Below, piece by piece: positions 8,371-16,650 of a DNA stretch of 64,000 nucleotides. How positions within the stretch are numbered: the stretch's first letter is position 1; each line of letters begins with the position of its first letter. The translations under genes were made by a program, and so were the position numbers. The stretch spans positions 62,001 to 126,000 of the forward strand of contig JAFEAT010000022.1 of assembly GCA_018266255.1 (NCBI GenBank). The letters are read 5' to 3'. Origin of the DNA: Cyanobacteria bacterium SZAS-4 (GTDB lineage: Bacteria > Cyanobacteriota > Vampirovibrionia > Obscuribacterales > Obscuribacteraceae). Below the pieces are notes generated by a model. That model had not been told where the DNA came from and searched no databases. It worked only from the letters and a program-made list of their open reading frames with translations.

Positions 8371-9435
8371 TTAGCTTGCCAGCGACAGCTTCTTCACGAT
8401 GTCCGTTAATTGTCCGGGTGACGTCAGCTCTAGATCCGGCAGCACGCCTTTGGTTGGCATCGCGCGATACCACTTCGCCTGGCTGCCGAACATGCCTAAA
8501 CGCTGAGCATTGGCGACGTCTTCAACAACGTGGTCACCGGTCATAGCGATTGTCTGAGGCTTCACTCCGAGGTTTTCCAGAATGAGCGGATAGCCGCTGC
8601 CTGTTGTCTTAGCGCCTGCAGGAAGAGCGATAATCTTGGCGGTAGTCGTTTCCTGCGTGAGCATTCCACTTCGTGCTGAGTCCTCGAACGCATTCAATCC
8701 GCTCGTGTAGATGTTGTCCACTTTATCGATCAAGCCAGCGCCAGTCAGTTTCTCCAGCGCGCGTGCTGGTGAACCTGCGGTGAATACATGCACTGACTTG
8801 CCTTGATCACGCAGATATGTGAGCAATTCGGTGGTTTCAGGATTAGCCTTCAAAGCGTCATAGAATGCCGCATGCGAGTTTCTGGAGACTTCGGCAAAGC
8901 GCTCGTTCAGATCGACGCCAGGAAATTTCGCTTGCAGGGGTCTGATTTCATCGAGTCTGTTCCAAAAATATGGGCTCTTTAGCCGTTTTGTCGTGTCAGC
9001 CAGAGCGTCACCGATGAACTCTCGGGACAGACCTGTGTGACGAACCAGGTCGTCGGTCATGGTCGACTGCAATGCCGCCAGCGCTTTGTCGTGGTCGACA
9101 AGCGTACGGTCCATATCAAACACATAGTGGTCAACTGACTTCAGACGACCGAGAACGCTTGGAGAGACTTCGGAGCCGATAGCACCGGCTTCGGCTACGG
9201 CAGCAGCGGACTCGCCGCCCTTGAGCAGACGGGTGAAAGCTCCCAGCCCGGATCCGTGCGAAGCAATGATGACTGCTCCGGCGGCGGCAACAACGCCTAC
9301 GCCAGCAATTTCCTTCCAATGGTCCTTAACGAAATCGATGGCAGGTTTGGCATAGGCGTCCCGAGCTGCATCGCCAGCCCAGTTGGATACGGTCTGCTGG
9401 TGTTCGGGGTTGAAACTCTCAAGGGTCAGGGCCAT
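8371..9435 (-). CDS. HAD-superfamily hydrolase with N-terminal hydrophobic extension
   Basis: Probable phosphatase or phosphoglycolate-phosphatase-like enzyme. All four HAD motifs are visible in the 354-residue product. Motif I is Asp107-x-Asp109 in VFDMDRTLVD, motif II is Thr219 in HVFTAGSP, the lysine motif is near Lys276, and motif IV is Asp301/Asp306 in MTGDHVVEDV. A helical cap fills residues about 120-210. Unusually, about 100 residues precede the HAD fold. They include an Ala/Val/Gly-rich hydrophobic stretch (43-60), which may anchor the enzyme to the membrane. ATG 9435 is chosen because AGAGGTGA sits immediately upstream; a GTG six bases earlier falls inside that site. Substrate unknown. 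Confidence 0.85.
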   Translation of the reverse strand: MALTLESFNPEHQQTVSNWAGDAARDAYAKPAIDFVKDHWKEIAGVGVVAAAGAVIIASHGSGLGAFTRLLKGGESAAAVAEAGAIGSEVSPSVLGRLKSVDHYVFDMDRTLVDHDKALAALQSTMTDDLVRHTGLSREFIGDALADTTKRLKSPYFWNRLDEIRPLQAKFPGVDLNERFAEVSRNSHAAFYDALKANPETTELLTYLRDQGKSVHVFTAGSPARALEKLTGAGLIDKVDNIYTSGLNAFEDSARSGMLTQETTTAKIIALPAGAKTTGSGYPLILENLGVKPQTIAMTGDHVVEDVANAQRLGMFGSQAKWYRAMPTKGVLPDLELTSPGQLTDIVKKLSLAS

Positions 9436-9613
9436 AGTCACCTCTGACTAGAGAATAGGGGTCCCCGAGCACGGTGCATATGGTGATTCCCGCAAACCCA
9501 TGTGACGTACCGGGCGTAACGGCAGATGGCGGTACGGCAAGGGGTGTGATTGTTCAGGGCGCATACGCGCCGGAATTCGTTAGTTGATTGCTTAGCCGTT
9601 TTCGATTCGAGAA

Positions 9614-10072
9614 TTAGTGCGGCGGAATCATAGTTGGACATTCTTTGGACTTGCTGCAAGCATCTGCATGGCTCGATCCAAAGTCGGCGCCAAATTCTTC
9701 AGCCGGAATAAATACTCTTTCGCGCTCGTATGCTGCAGCTTCGGAGTTTGTCCAACCATCGTAAGGAAAATCAGCACTCTTGTGGCGACGATACCAGATG
9801 TAGACGCCGTCTGTTTTCCAGACCACCACTACTGGTAGTGGCATACCGTCTGCGTATTTTTCCTGAAATTCTTTCAGCATCGACTTGTTCATTTTGATCG
9901 TCATCGCCGTTGGAAATACCTTCAACTCATGATCTTTGAACATATCGATAATTTCTGGCGTCGCCTTATCAACGGCAACGAGTACATTAGTTCCCTGCTT
10001 GCACCATGGGAGCTTCTTTAAAAATTCCAAGAACTGCTCAGTAGTAATAGCCGTGCCTTCAGCTTCAGTCAT
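9614..10072 (-). CDS. Small hypothetical protein
   Basis: Family not recognised. The 152-residue product starts at ATG 10072 with GGTGGA seven bases upstream; a TTG start further upstream has no ribosome-binding site. The sequence is soluble-looking with a mixed alpha/beta pattern: an N-terminal helix (EQFLEFLKKLPW), a VLVAVDKATPEI strand-helix unit and a PLPVVVVWKTDGVYIWY strand pair. The tail contains two closely spaced Cys. No signal peptide or membrane segment is visible. It is followed by the HAD gene in the same direction but 178 bases away. Confidence 0.6.
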   Translation of the reverse strand: MTEAEGTAITTEQFLEFLKKLPWCKQGTNVLVAVDKATPEIIDMFKDHELKVFPTAMTIKMNKSMLKEFQEKYADGMPLPVVVVWKTDGVYIWYRRHKSADFPYDGWTNSEAAAYERERVFIPAEEFGADFGSSHADACSKSKECPTMIPPH

Positions 10073-10428
10073 CGTAAGGTCCACCCGTGTAAACAACAAT
10101 TCTGTGGGACAGATGTATTAGTTTAGCGGGTCCGGAAGATATATTCAAAGAACTGGGAATTGCCATATAGTCAGACATCCCAAAATTTTTGAAAGCCCCG
10201 TATATCCGCAAAATAAGACGTACATACATACGTCTGGAAATTGGAGAATTTCTCGACGTGAGCGTCCTATCGATTAAATCGGTCGTTTTAACTGGTCGGT
10301 CGCAAAGACCAAAGTCACTTTTCAACGGTTGTTTCCGGTGACATTTTAAGTGAGGCAACGGGTCCGTCCGGACGGAAACTTTCTATTGCATGTTGCATCT
10401 AAACGCTAGATCGAGCAGGCTATAGAAC
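10073..10428. other. 356-base gene-free region with two perfect palindromes
   Basis: No gene is supported here. Two inverted repeats stand out: 7-base arms AGACGTA/TACGTCT at 10216-10235 around a 6-base loop, and a perfect 14-base palindrome centred on TCCGGA at 10363-10376, about 55 bases before the phosphoribosyltransferase start. Either could be an operator or a small RNA stem. No convincing -35/-10 pair with standard spacing was found. Confidence 0.4.
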
Positions 10429-11109
10429 ATGCTGTATCAAAACAGAACGCACGCAGGAGAAGTACTAGCAGCCGAACTTCATCAGTTCGCGAACCGACCC
10501 AACGTGCTGATTCTGGCGCTGCCCCGAGGCGGGGTGCCGGTCGCTTTCGAAATAGCCAAGAAACTAAATCTGCCGCTAGACGTGTTCATCGTTCGCAAAC
10601 TGGGAGTGCCAGGACAAGAAGAACTAGCCATGGGAGCGATTGCTAGCGGCGGTGCGCGCGTGATCAACGACGGCGTAATTGAAGCACTCAAAATCCCGCA
10701 GAGCGTCATTGACGAAGTGGCTGAGCGCGAAGAAGTCGAGCTGGAACGACGAGAGATAAGCTATCGCTCAAATCGAAAACCACACGCGCTCGAGGGCATG
10801 GAAGTTGTTTTGGTTGACGACGGGCTAGCGACAGGCGCAAGCATGAAAGCGGCTGTCAGGGCGGTCAAGATGTTGAATGCTAGAAAGATCTACGTAGCAG
10901 TTCCAGTTGCAGAGCGAGAAACATCCATGAACTTTCAAAGCGAGGTGGACCAAATTTTCTGCGCTGAAACTCCATCACCGTTTCGAGGAGTCGGGCAATG
11001 GTACAAGGATTTCAGCCAAACTACGGACGAAGAAGTAACTGAATACCTCAGCCTCGTCGAGAACGCGACACCACATGCGGTGCCTTCTACGAACCAGCTA
11101 AATAGATAA
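10429..11109 (+). CDS. Phosphoribosyltransferase-family protein
   Basis: Type I phosphoribosyltransferase fold, 226 residues. The PRPP-binding loop is clear at residues 126-138 (VVLVDDGLATGAS). The N-terminal LALPRGGVPVAFEIA segment (28-43) and FIVRKLGVPGQEELAMGA segment match a widespread subgroup of predicted phosphoribosyltransferases of unknown substrate, often found next to stress or hydrolase genes. It is not one of the classical base-salvage enzymes. ATG 10429 is preceded by a weak ribosome-binding site. Its last 12 bases overlap the end of the convergent downstream gene. Confidence 0.85.
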   Translation: MLYQNRTHAGEVLAAELHQFANRPNVLILALPRGGVPVAFEIAKKLNLPLDVFIVRKLGVPGQEELAMGAIASGGARVINDGVIEALKIPQSVIDEVAEREEVELERREISYRSNRKPHALEGMEVVLVDDGLATGASMKAAVRAVKMLNARKIYVAVPVAERETSMNFQSEVDQIFCAETPSPFRGVGQWYKDFSQTTDEEVTEYLSLVENATPHAVPSTNQLNR

Positions 11110-12078
11110 TTTCACAATCACCGGGAAGTGATCCGACCGAACAGCTGATCCGATCGTTCTACTGAGCACTTGCATTTGGGGATTTACCAAAACATGATCA
11201 ATTGGAATCATCATTGGACCTAAACCAGCAGGCCAGCTCGGCTGAACACCAAACCCCTGCCTGGAGTCCTTTAAGCCACTATCGTTAATCAAGTCTTTAA
11301 AAGAACTAGACCACGACGTTGCATTCAAGTCGCCACAAAGGATCGTAGGCACTCCACTATTCCTGACAAAAATGCCTAGATTTTTCAATTGCAGGTCTCG
11401 CGTGTACAAAGCCGCTCCTGTAATTGGCGGATAGGTGTGTGTCGAAATGACTTGAATCGGTTTGCCTCCAGCTTGCACAGTGGCAACGATAGACTCGATT
11501 GGAACATCGGAGAAATTCTCTACACGAAAACTTGTGACTGGCAATTTACTGAATAGCGCAATACCGAAATTATCATTTCTTGGAATTTGTTTCGAATACT
11601 TGAACGCAGGCAAATGAGTTTTCGCCCAAGATTCTGCGGCTGGCGAAAACTCCTGCCAACAAAGAATATCTGCGCCACTTGAATCGACCAATGATTGCAA
11701 CAAATCAAAGTTTGTATTTCTAGAATTGAAGTTGGTGTCAACGAGGGTCAAGACTGTTCGGTTAACCGGCGCACCAACCGGCTTCTCAGCAACAAATATC
11801 GGAACAACCTCGCAGAAATTCAATACCATCGCGGTGGAAAGCATCGCTACAGCAATCCATCTTTTCCGCACAATTGAGGGCACCACGAGCAGTGCCAAGA
11901 GGCACAAGTATTGGACGCGAAAATGACAGAATAAATCGAACGGAATTACGTCAAAGCGGCTAAAGAAGCCCAGCAGGGAGCACAAAACACAAGAATATCC
12001 GGCAAATTCCGCGAGATTCAAAAGCGCTTTTAGAGAGTCTTGCAGTGCTGTGTTTTGCTCGCTCAATAGAATTTCCAA
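11098..12078 (-). CDS. Membrane-anchored endonuclease/exonuclease/phosphatase-family protein
   Basis: 326 residues. Hydrophobic segments near 24-42, 54-70 and 74-95 form an N-terminal membrane anchor. The rest is an EEP-fold catalytic domain, probably outside the cytoplasm. Catalytic residues are in place: Glu143 in CWQEF, His214 in STHTYPP, Asp250/Asn252 in CGDLNA, Asp294-His295 in IDHVLV and Asp316-His317 in RSDHFPV. The family cleaves phosphodiesters in nucleic acids or lipids; this architecture resembles the VanX-neighbour/YafD-like group, whose substrates are mostly unknown. The start (TTG 12078) is uncertain; a second in-frame TTG is at 12066. The gene converges on the phosphoribosyltransferase gene. 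Confidence 0.85.
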   Translation of the reverse strand: MEILLSEQNTALQDSLKALLNLAEFAGYSCVLCSLLGFFSRFDVIPFDLFCHFRVQYLCLLALLVVPSIVRKRWIAVAMLSTAMVLNFCEVVPIFVAEKPVGAPVNRTVLTLVDTNFNSRNTNFDLLQSLVDSSGADILCWQEFSPAAESWAKTHLPAFKYSKQIPRNDNFGIALFSKLPVTSFRVENFSDVPIESIVATVQAGGKPIQVISTHTYPPITGAALYTRDLQLKNLGIFVRNSGVPTILCGDLNATSWSSSFKDLINDSGLKDSRQGFGVQPSWPAGLGPMMIPIDHVLVNPQMQVLSRTIGSAVRSDHFPVIVKLSI

Positions 12079-12238
12079 TCGACAGACTTACAGTACTATA
12101 GGGATTGTGTCATAAAGTCGACCTACCGGTCCCCCGCTCAGGTTGACCATGGGGCATCAATTTAAGCACCCGCTTGTAGTAAGTCCGACGCGTCGTAGAA
12201 AAAGTGATAGGGTTATGTAATCGCGTAGGGAAACTCGT

Positions 12239-12631
12239 ATGAACCATCCACTTTTGATCAACACATTGTCCGTCGCTTTAGGCGGTTGCGTTGGCTCGAT
12301 AGCGCGATTCTGGAGTGGACAACTGTTTGGAAATTGGCTCGGCACGACATTTCCATGGGCGACGTTGTTCGTAAACATTGTCGGCAGCGCATTCCTTGGC
12401 TTCGTCTTTAGCCTTTCACTCGCTAAGCCGGGCGCCATCGATCCAAACGTGCGACTACTTTTGACCACTGGCTTTTCAGGCGGATTCACTACATTCAGCG
12501 CATTCGCCTGGGAGACCTTGAGCTTGTATCAGAAAGGTGATACCACGCTGGCACTGGCCAACATCGCAAGCAATCTCGTACTTGGCTTTCTAGCCGTGTT
12601 TCTCGGATATCTACTCGGACGCGTCATTTAG
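12239..12631 (+). CDS. crcB: Fluoride ion channel CrcB/FluC
   Basis: Small 130-residue membrane protein with four hydrophobic segments, the usual size for Fluc channels that export fluoride passively as dual-topology dimers. Diagnostic motifs are GGCVGSIARFW (15-25), Asn46 in the NIVGS pore motif, and TGFSGGFTTFSAF (77-89), which carries the Phe-box and Thr-Phe-Ser residues lining the pore. The gene is followed 8 bases later by a DUF190 gene, a pairing seen in many genomes. I looked for a fluoride riboswitch in the 160-base leader and did not find its conserved core. Confidence 0.93.
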   Translation: MNHPLLINTLSVALGGCVGSIARFWSGQLFGNWLGTTFPWATLFVNIVGSAFLGFVFSLSLAKPGAIDPNVRLLLTTGFSGGFTTFSAFAWETLSLYQKGDTTLALANIASNLVLGFLAVFLGYLLGRVI

Positions 12632-12639
12632 AGGTAATA

Positions 12640-12972
12640 ATGCGGACTAGCTCATCAATGAAACGCGTTATGATTTTTGTCGATGAGACAGACAAATTTC
12701 AACGCGGCAATCTATCGACTGCACTCCTGGAGAAACTGAAAAAAGAAGGCTGCAGCGGCGCCACGGTTTTGAAAGGATCGGCCGGGTTTGGTTCACACAA
12801 ACAGATTCACACAAACAGCATTGTCGATCTGGCTGTAAGTTTGCCCGACATAATTTTATTCATCGAGACGGAAGAGAAGGTTGCGCAGCTGTTGCCGATC
12901 TTGGAAGAAATGATCGAAGAAGGATTGATAGCGATTGATGATGTTGAAACAATCAAGATCTCGAAGAAATAA
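12640..12972 (+). CDS. DUF190 (PII-like) protein
   Basis: 110-residue DUF190 protein, a PII-signalling-protein-like fold often encoded beside crcB. Seen here are the alternating beta-alpha pattern, the conserved GCSGATVLKGSAGFG segment (37-51), and IVDLAVSLPDIILFIE in the second half. Its role in fluoride response is inferred from gene pairing only. AGAGGTAA precedes ATG 12640; an internal ATG at 12658 would remove six residues. Its 3' end overlaps the next gene by 38 bases in another frame. Confidence 0.85.
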   Translation: MRTSSSMKRVMIFVDETDKFQRGNLSTALLEKLKKEGCSGATVLKGSAGFGSHKQIHTNSIVDLAVSLPDIILFIETEEKVAQLLPILEEMIEEGLIAIDDVETIKISKK

Positions 12973-13735
12973 ATTCGGAAAGTTCACTCCACAGATTCTA
13001 ATTCTGTTCGCTGTCGCTTGCACGCTGGTGATGCTGATTATCTCGAATGCTTCAGCTGATCAAAGTGGCACGCCCAACATCCAATTCGATTCTCAAGTCT
13101 TCGACTTTGGCACCGTCGATGAAGGCGCAAGAATAAATCACACATTTAAAGTCGCGAACAAAGGCGACGGCACCCTCAAAATAGTCGACGCTTACGCTTC
13201 ATGCGGCTGCACAACTCCAAAATTCGCCAAAAAGATTTTAGAGCCGGGTGAAACCACTGACCTTTTCGTCACCGTCGACACGTCAATGAAGCAAAATGCG
13301 GTGACTAAAACTTTGAATGTTTCCTCCAACGATCCCAAAAGACCCATCGTAGAAATAGCGCTAAAAATGTTTGTCCGCAATCAGCACAAAGGCTTAACTG
13401 AAGGGGCGAAAGCCAAAATCTTGACGGACGAAAACTGCACTTCCTGTCACGTCGCTCGCGGCGTTGGTGAGTTCGGAATCAAACTATACGTGGCAGACTG
13501 CGCGATGTGTCACGGGCCGAAGGGCGAGGGCGAAAGTGGACCGCCGCTCATCGGTCCATACGACAACGCCGTCTATTACGACCACATGAAAAATATATTG
13601 ACGAATGGCAGCAAGAAAACAAATGCCATGCCTGGATTTGGCGGCGCGGCCGGGGGTCCACTGGCTCAAAAGCAAATCGATTCATTGCTCACATATTTGA
13701 AAGACCTTTCCGCAAAACGAATGAACAAAAAGTAG
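12935..13735 (+). CDS. DUF1573 domain fused to cytochrome c
   Basis: 266-residue exported protein. One N-terminal hydrophobic segment (19-40) acts as signal or anchor. A DUF1573 Ig-like domain follows (about 48-148) with the family's FDFGTVDEG and SCGCT motifs. A short cytochrome c domain comes next with heme site Cys189-x-x-Cys192-His193 (CAMCH) and a likely axial Met232 in NAMPGFGG. A second CxxCH, Cys168-His172, lies only 21 residues earlier, before the fold proper. It could bind another heme or be non-functional. The start is TTG 12935 or ATG 12938, inside the DUF190 gene, so coupled translation is likely. It probably acts in periplasmic electron transfer; the partner is unknown. Confidence 0.8.
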   Translation: MMMLKQSRSRRNKFGKFTPQILILFAVACTLVMLIISNASADQSGTPNIQFDSQVFDFGTVDEGARINHTFKVANKGDGTLKIVDAYASCGCTTPKFAKKILEPGETTDLFVTVDTSMKQNAVTKTLNVSSNDPKRPIVEIALKMFVRNQHKGLTEGAKAKILTDENCTSCHVARGVGEFGIKLYVADCAMCHGPKGEGESGPPLIGPYDNAVYYDHMKNILTNGSKKTNAMPGFGGAAGGPLAQKQIDSLLTYLKDLSAKRMNKK

Positions 13736-14003
13736 CGCGCAAATTTCGTTCTTTAATGTCTACTTTGCCGTGAACGGAAGTCGTCAAGGAGAGCTGACGC
13801 ATATACATTCAGTAGCCTTTCACTTTAACTGTCCGACGTTGATTGACGACTTAGTGAACTCGAATCCATTCGTCCGCTGACAACCCGAAAGCTTAAGCCT
13901 GTCCAAGCTGAAGGCGTTACCAAGGAGCCAGAAAAGGGCAAAATTCAGCGGGCGGGCTAAGTCTGATAATGAAAAATCCGAGGTCTTGGCGCTACTGAGG
14001 GTT

Positions 14004-14009
14004 TATAAT
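14004..14009 (+). promoter_or_regulatory. Putative -10 box of the FHA gene
   Basis: A perfect TATAAT. Transcription would begin near 14016, exactly at the foot of the stem-loop at 14017-14084. No good -35 hexamer is found at 16-18 bases upstream (the nearest TTGG-type sequence is too close), so an activator or another sigma factor may be needed. Confidence 0.35.
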
Positions 14010-14016
14010 CGACGGC

Positions 14017-14084
14017 CCGTGGAACATTTTAGGAGAGTGTATGGTTAGCGCAGCCCTAGATCTGCGAACCTGATACTCCCACGG
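14017..14084 (+). promoter_or_regulatory. Structured 5' leader (long stem-loop)
   Basis: The segment folds on itself in nested blocks. Outer arms are CCGTGG (14017-14022) with CCACGG (14079-14084). A middle stem of GAGTGTAT and GATACTC types follows. The inner arm GGTT-AG-CGCAG (14043-14053) pairs with CTGCG-AACC (14062-14070) around an 8-base loop. It ends 30 bases before the ATG. It may be a leader regulating translation or stability, or a small RNA. It matches no riboswitch class I know. Confidence 0.45.
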
Positions 14085-14114
14085 ATGAATTGATCCGGAC
14101 TAGAACGACAGAGC

Positions 14115-16568
14115 ATGACCATGGAAAGCAATTGTCCAGTTTGTAAAAAACCCTACGACGGGGTCGTCTGCACTCAATGCACGGTCACAGACTTAGACAT
14201 GGGTGGTTTGATGGCAGGGGAAGGACTCAGCCTCAAGAGCGAAGAAGATCCGGGCAATACAAACGCCACCGCCTATCTGGTCGATCTGGTTTCCAACCGA
14301 AAAATTCCTATTACCGCCCCCAGATGCAAAGTCGGGCGCGATGATCTAAACGACATCGTTATTTCGGGCGACCAATCAATCTCGCGATTTCATTTCGTGA
14401 TCACGAAAGAAAATAATCAATACATGGTTCAAGACGGCAAGAGTCGCCACGGAACATTCCTCAACGGAAATCAAATTACCGTTCCAGAACCTATTCATGA
14501 CGGCGATGTTCTCAAAGTCGGTGTTTCGCTGTTCTGGTTTGTCATCGAGATGGCAGTCGCAGCCAACGCTCCAGAGGTATTTGCACCAGTCGATATCGGT
14601 GCGATGGAGCAGCAGCAGCAGGAACTCGAATTTGTTCTACCTGAACCATCAAATCCTCAAGGCACTCGCGAAATGAGCTTGCCCGATGCAGCGAGCGTAT
14701 CCATCGCTCCAAAAGGCGAATCCCCGAAAAAACCTCTAGACAAATCGGAAATCACTGTCGCAATGCTCTTGGATCCATTGCAGCAGAAAGAATTAGACAA
14801 AGCTGTCACTAAGGCGGCGGAAAAGCAACAAACTGAATCGGCAAAAGTCGATGCAACCAGCTCGAAACTGGCAGATATTTTAAAGGGACCAGACCCCGCC
14901 AACTCTGCTGATACGAAGGCAGATGCCAAAGCTGGTTCAAAAGATGATGACTCGAAAGCAGACGCATCTAAAGCTGTAGAATCAGCCAAGGACAATGCCG
15001 GAAAAACTGATAACTCGAAGTCTCTGGCAGACACGACTCATGCCAATCTTGCCGCAGTCGAAGCCGAAAAAGCTGCCGGTGCCGAAGCGCTGACCAAGCC
15101 AGAAGAGAAAGACGAAATGGCATCAGATGTGGTGGCGCCAGAAATTAAAAAGTTTACCGAATTCGATGACAATTATTCCGACCAAAAGTCATTTTCCGAA
15201 TACACCTACGGAATTAACGATCTCTTTGATCCATTGAGAAAAGTCGCTAGTGCTTTGAGCGCAGCTCGTGACGAAGAATCAGAATCTAAGTCTGATGAAG
15301 ATTTGGTTTCAACAGAGTCTAAAGCAGACGAAGTCTCAAAGGTAGAAGCAGAAGAAGCCAAGAAAGCAGAGGAAGTCGAGCCAGTGAAAGCTGAGTTCGA
15401 ACCTACAACTGCTAAAGAGTTAGAAGAAGAAACTATCGCTGCAGAAAAATCGAAGTCTGAAGAATCAAAATCTGTAGATACGAAATCTAAAACAGAAGAG
15501 ACAAAGGTTGAAGCGCCGAAATCAGCCGCAGAACCGATGTCTACACTTGAGTCGATCATGGCTGGAGAATTCGAACCAGTCGGTGAGGTCAAGTCAAAAT
15601 TGCATGAAGAGCCAGAAGTGGCAGCAACATCAACACCTTCCACGCTAGACAAATTCGCCGAAATCATCGGGGAAGTTTCTGGCAACACTGAAAAGAAGAT
15701 CGAAGAACCTGCGTCGTCTTTAAAACTCAACTTTCAATCATCGAGTGATAAGGTCGAACGCGAAGAGTCGAAACGAGAGGACGAAGCGCGGGTAGAGGCG
15801 TCAACTACTAATGGTGAATCACAGACCAGCAACGGAGCAAAGGGAATGAGTATTATTAAAGAAGCGGGCTCAAGCACGGTACCAGATTGGTGCAAAAAGT
15901 ACTTTTCTTCCGAGCTTAATTCACTCAGCAAAGAATTGACCGAGCTGAACGAACAAGTTCGACTTGCACAGCAGAAGATCAAGGAAGTCGAAAGCCGTGT
16001 TGCTCTAACGAAAGGGCTGCGGAATACGCTCCTTACAGCTCAAGGCGAAGAACTCGTCGAAGCTTGCGGTAAGGTTCTGACGATGCTGGGATGGCGCGTC
16101 AAGATCTCGGAAGAAGACAAACACGAACTGCGTCTCGATACCTCCGAAGACAAAAATGTTTCGATTGCAAGAATTGTTTGGACCGAGAGCCAAGCCGATC
16201 GCACTCACCTCGGACAGTTGTCGATCTCACAAACACGTTACTGGTGCGAACAAGGTGTTGAACCAAAGGGTATCCTGCTCGTTTGCAAGAGCGGAGATAC
16301 AGCTCCTTCGCCGCTTAACTCATCAGACTTCAACAGCGAATTGGCTGAGTACGCATCCAAGAAAAATGTGTGCTTGATGACGACTCTTCAACTGTTGTCG
16401 GTGTACAAAGAGATCGCCTTGCATGATGGCAGCGCAGAAACAGTGCGTGCAACGATCTTGGCAAGCAGCGGTTGGTTGCCTGGATTCAACCTGGAGCCAG
16501 GTGCCGAATCAGCCGACAAAGAAGAAAGCTCCGGCACCAACAAGCTGAGCTCGCTACTGTCTGCTTAG
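14115..16568 (+). CDS. Zinc-ribbon/FHA protein with acidic linker and nuclease-like C-terminal domain
   Basis: 817 residues in four parts. A zinc ribbon comes first (CPVC at 7-10, CTQC at 19-22). An FHA domain follows (about 52-146) with GR at 74-75, SRFH at 90-93 and the RHGTFLNG turn, so it should bind phosphothreonine peptides. Residues about 150-595 are a low-complexity Lys/Glu/Ser/Ala linker, strongly charged and likely disordered. A coiled coil (about 600-640) then leads to a compact C-terminal domain (about 640-795). That domain resembles a restriction-endonuclease-like module (helix-GWRV-strand pattern, GILLVCK strand, VCLMTTLQLL helix), but I do not see an intact D...ExK site. It is probably a phospho-dependent scaffold. 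The gene is monocistronic, with a structured leader and a terminator. Confidence 0.75.
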   Translation: MTMESNCPVCKKPYDGVVCTQCTVTDLDMGGLMAGEGLSLKSEEDPGNTNATAYLVDLVSNRKIPITAPRCKVGRDDLNDIVISGDQSISRFHFVITKENNQYMVQDGKSRHGTFLNGNQITVPEPIHDGDVLKVGVSLFWFVIEMAVAANAPEVFAPVDIGAMEQQQQELEFVLPEPSNPQGTREMSLPDAASVSIAPKGESPKKPLDKSEITVAMLLDPLQQKELDKAVTKAAEKQQTESAKVDATSSKLADILKGPDPANSADTKADAKAGSKDDDSKADASKAVESAKDNAGKTDNSKSLADTTHANLAAVEAEKAAGAEALTKPEEKDEMASDVVAPEIKKFTEFDDNYSDQKSFSEYTYGINDLFDPLRKVASALSAARDEESESKSDEDLVSTESKADEVSKVEAEEAKKAEEVEPVKAEFEPTTAKELEEETIAAEKSKSEESKSVDTKSKTEETKVEAPKSAAEPMSTLESIMAGEFEPVGEVKSKLHEEPEVAATSTPSTLDKFAEIIGEVSGNTEKKIEEPASSLKLNFQSSSDKVEREESKREDEARVEASTTNGESQTSNGAKGMSIIKEAGSSTVPDWCKKYFSSELNSLSKELTELNEQVRLAQQKIKEVESRVALTKGLRNTLLTAQGEELVEACGKVLTMLGWRVKISEEDKHELRLDTSEDKNVSIARIVWTESQADRTHLGQLSISQTRYWCEQGVEPKGILLVCKSGDTAPSPLNSSDFNSELAEYASKKNVCLMTTLQLLSVYKEIALHDGSAETVRATILASSGWLPGFNLEPGAESADKEESSGTNKLSSLLSA

Positions 16569-16589
16569 TTAGTTGAAGTTAGAAATTGA

Positions 16590-16622
16590 AAGAGGCACCG
16601 CTTGAAGTGGTGCCTCTTTTGT
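16590..16622 (+). terminator. Rho-independent terminator of the FHA gene
   Basis: Perfect 10-base stem, AAGAGGCACC and GGTGCCTCTT, around a 9-base loop and merging into TTTTGTGT. It starts 22 bases after the stop codon. It is partly palindromic and so could also serve the convergent reductase gene. Confidence 0.85.
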
Positions 16623-16650
16623 GTAACTGGTTTCTTTTATTATGACCAAA

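Larger units (their letters stand above)
13736..14114. other. 379-base gene-free leader region
   Basis: No coding sequence is supported. The first two thirds show nothing specific. The last 110 bases hold a -10-like box and a long imperfect stem-loop just before the FHA gene, listed separately. Confidence 0.5.

Noticed and set aside
9438..9659. A 73-residue minus-strand frame between the HAD and the small hypothetical genes
   Set aside because: It overlaps the start of one gene and the end of the other, has no ribosome-binding site and its composition is atypical.
12079..12238. A fluoride riboswitch before crcB
   Set aside because: The conserved core of the crcB motif was not found in the 160-base leader.
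14038..14085. A tRNA or tRNA-like gene (a TGGTTAGCGC segment recalls a D-arm)
   Set aside because: There is no anticodon arm, T-loop or acceptor pairing; the segment belongs to a simple nested stem-loop.
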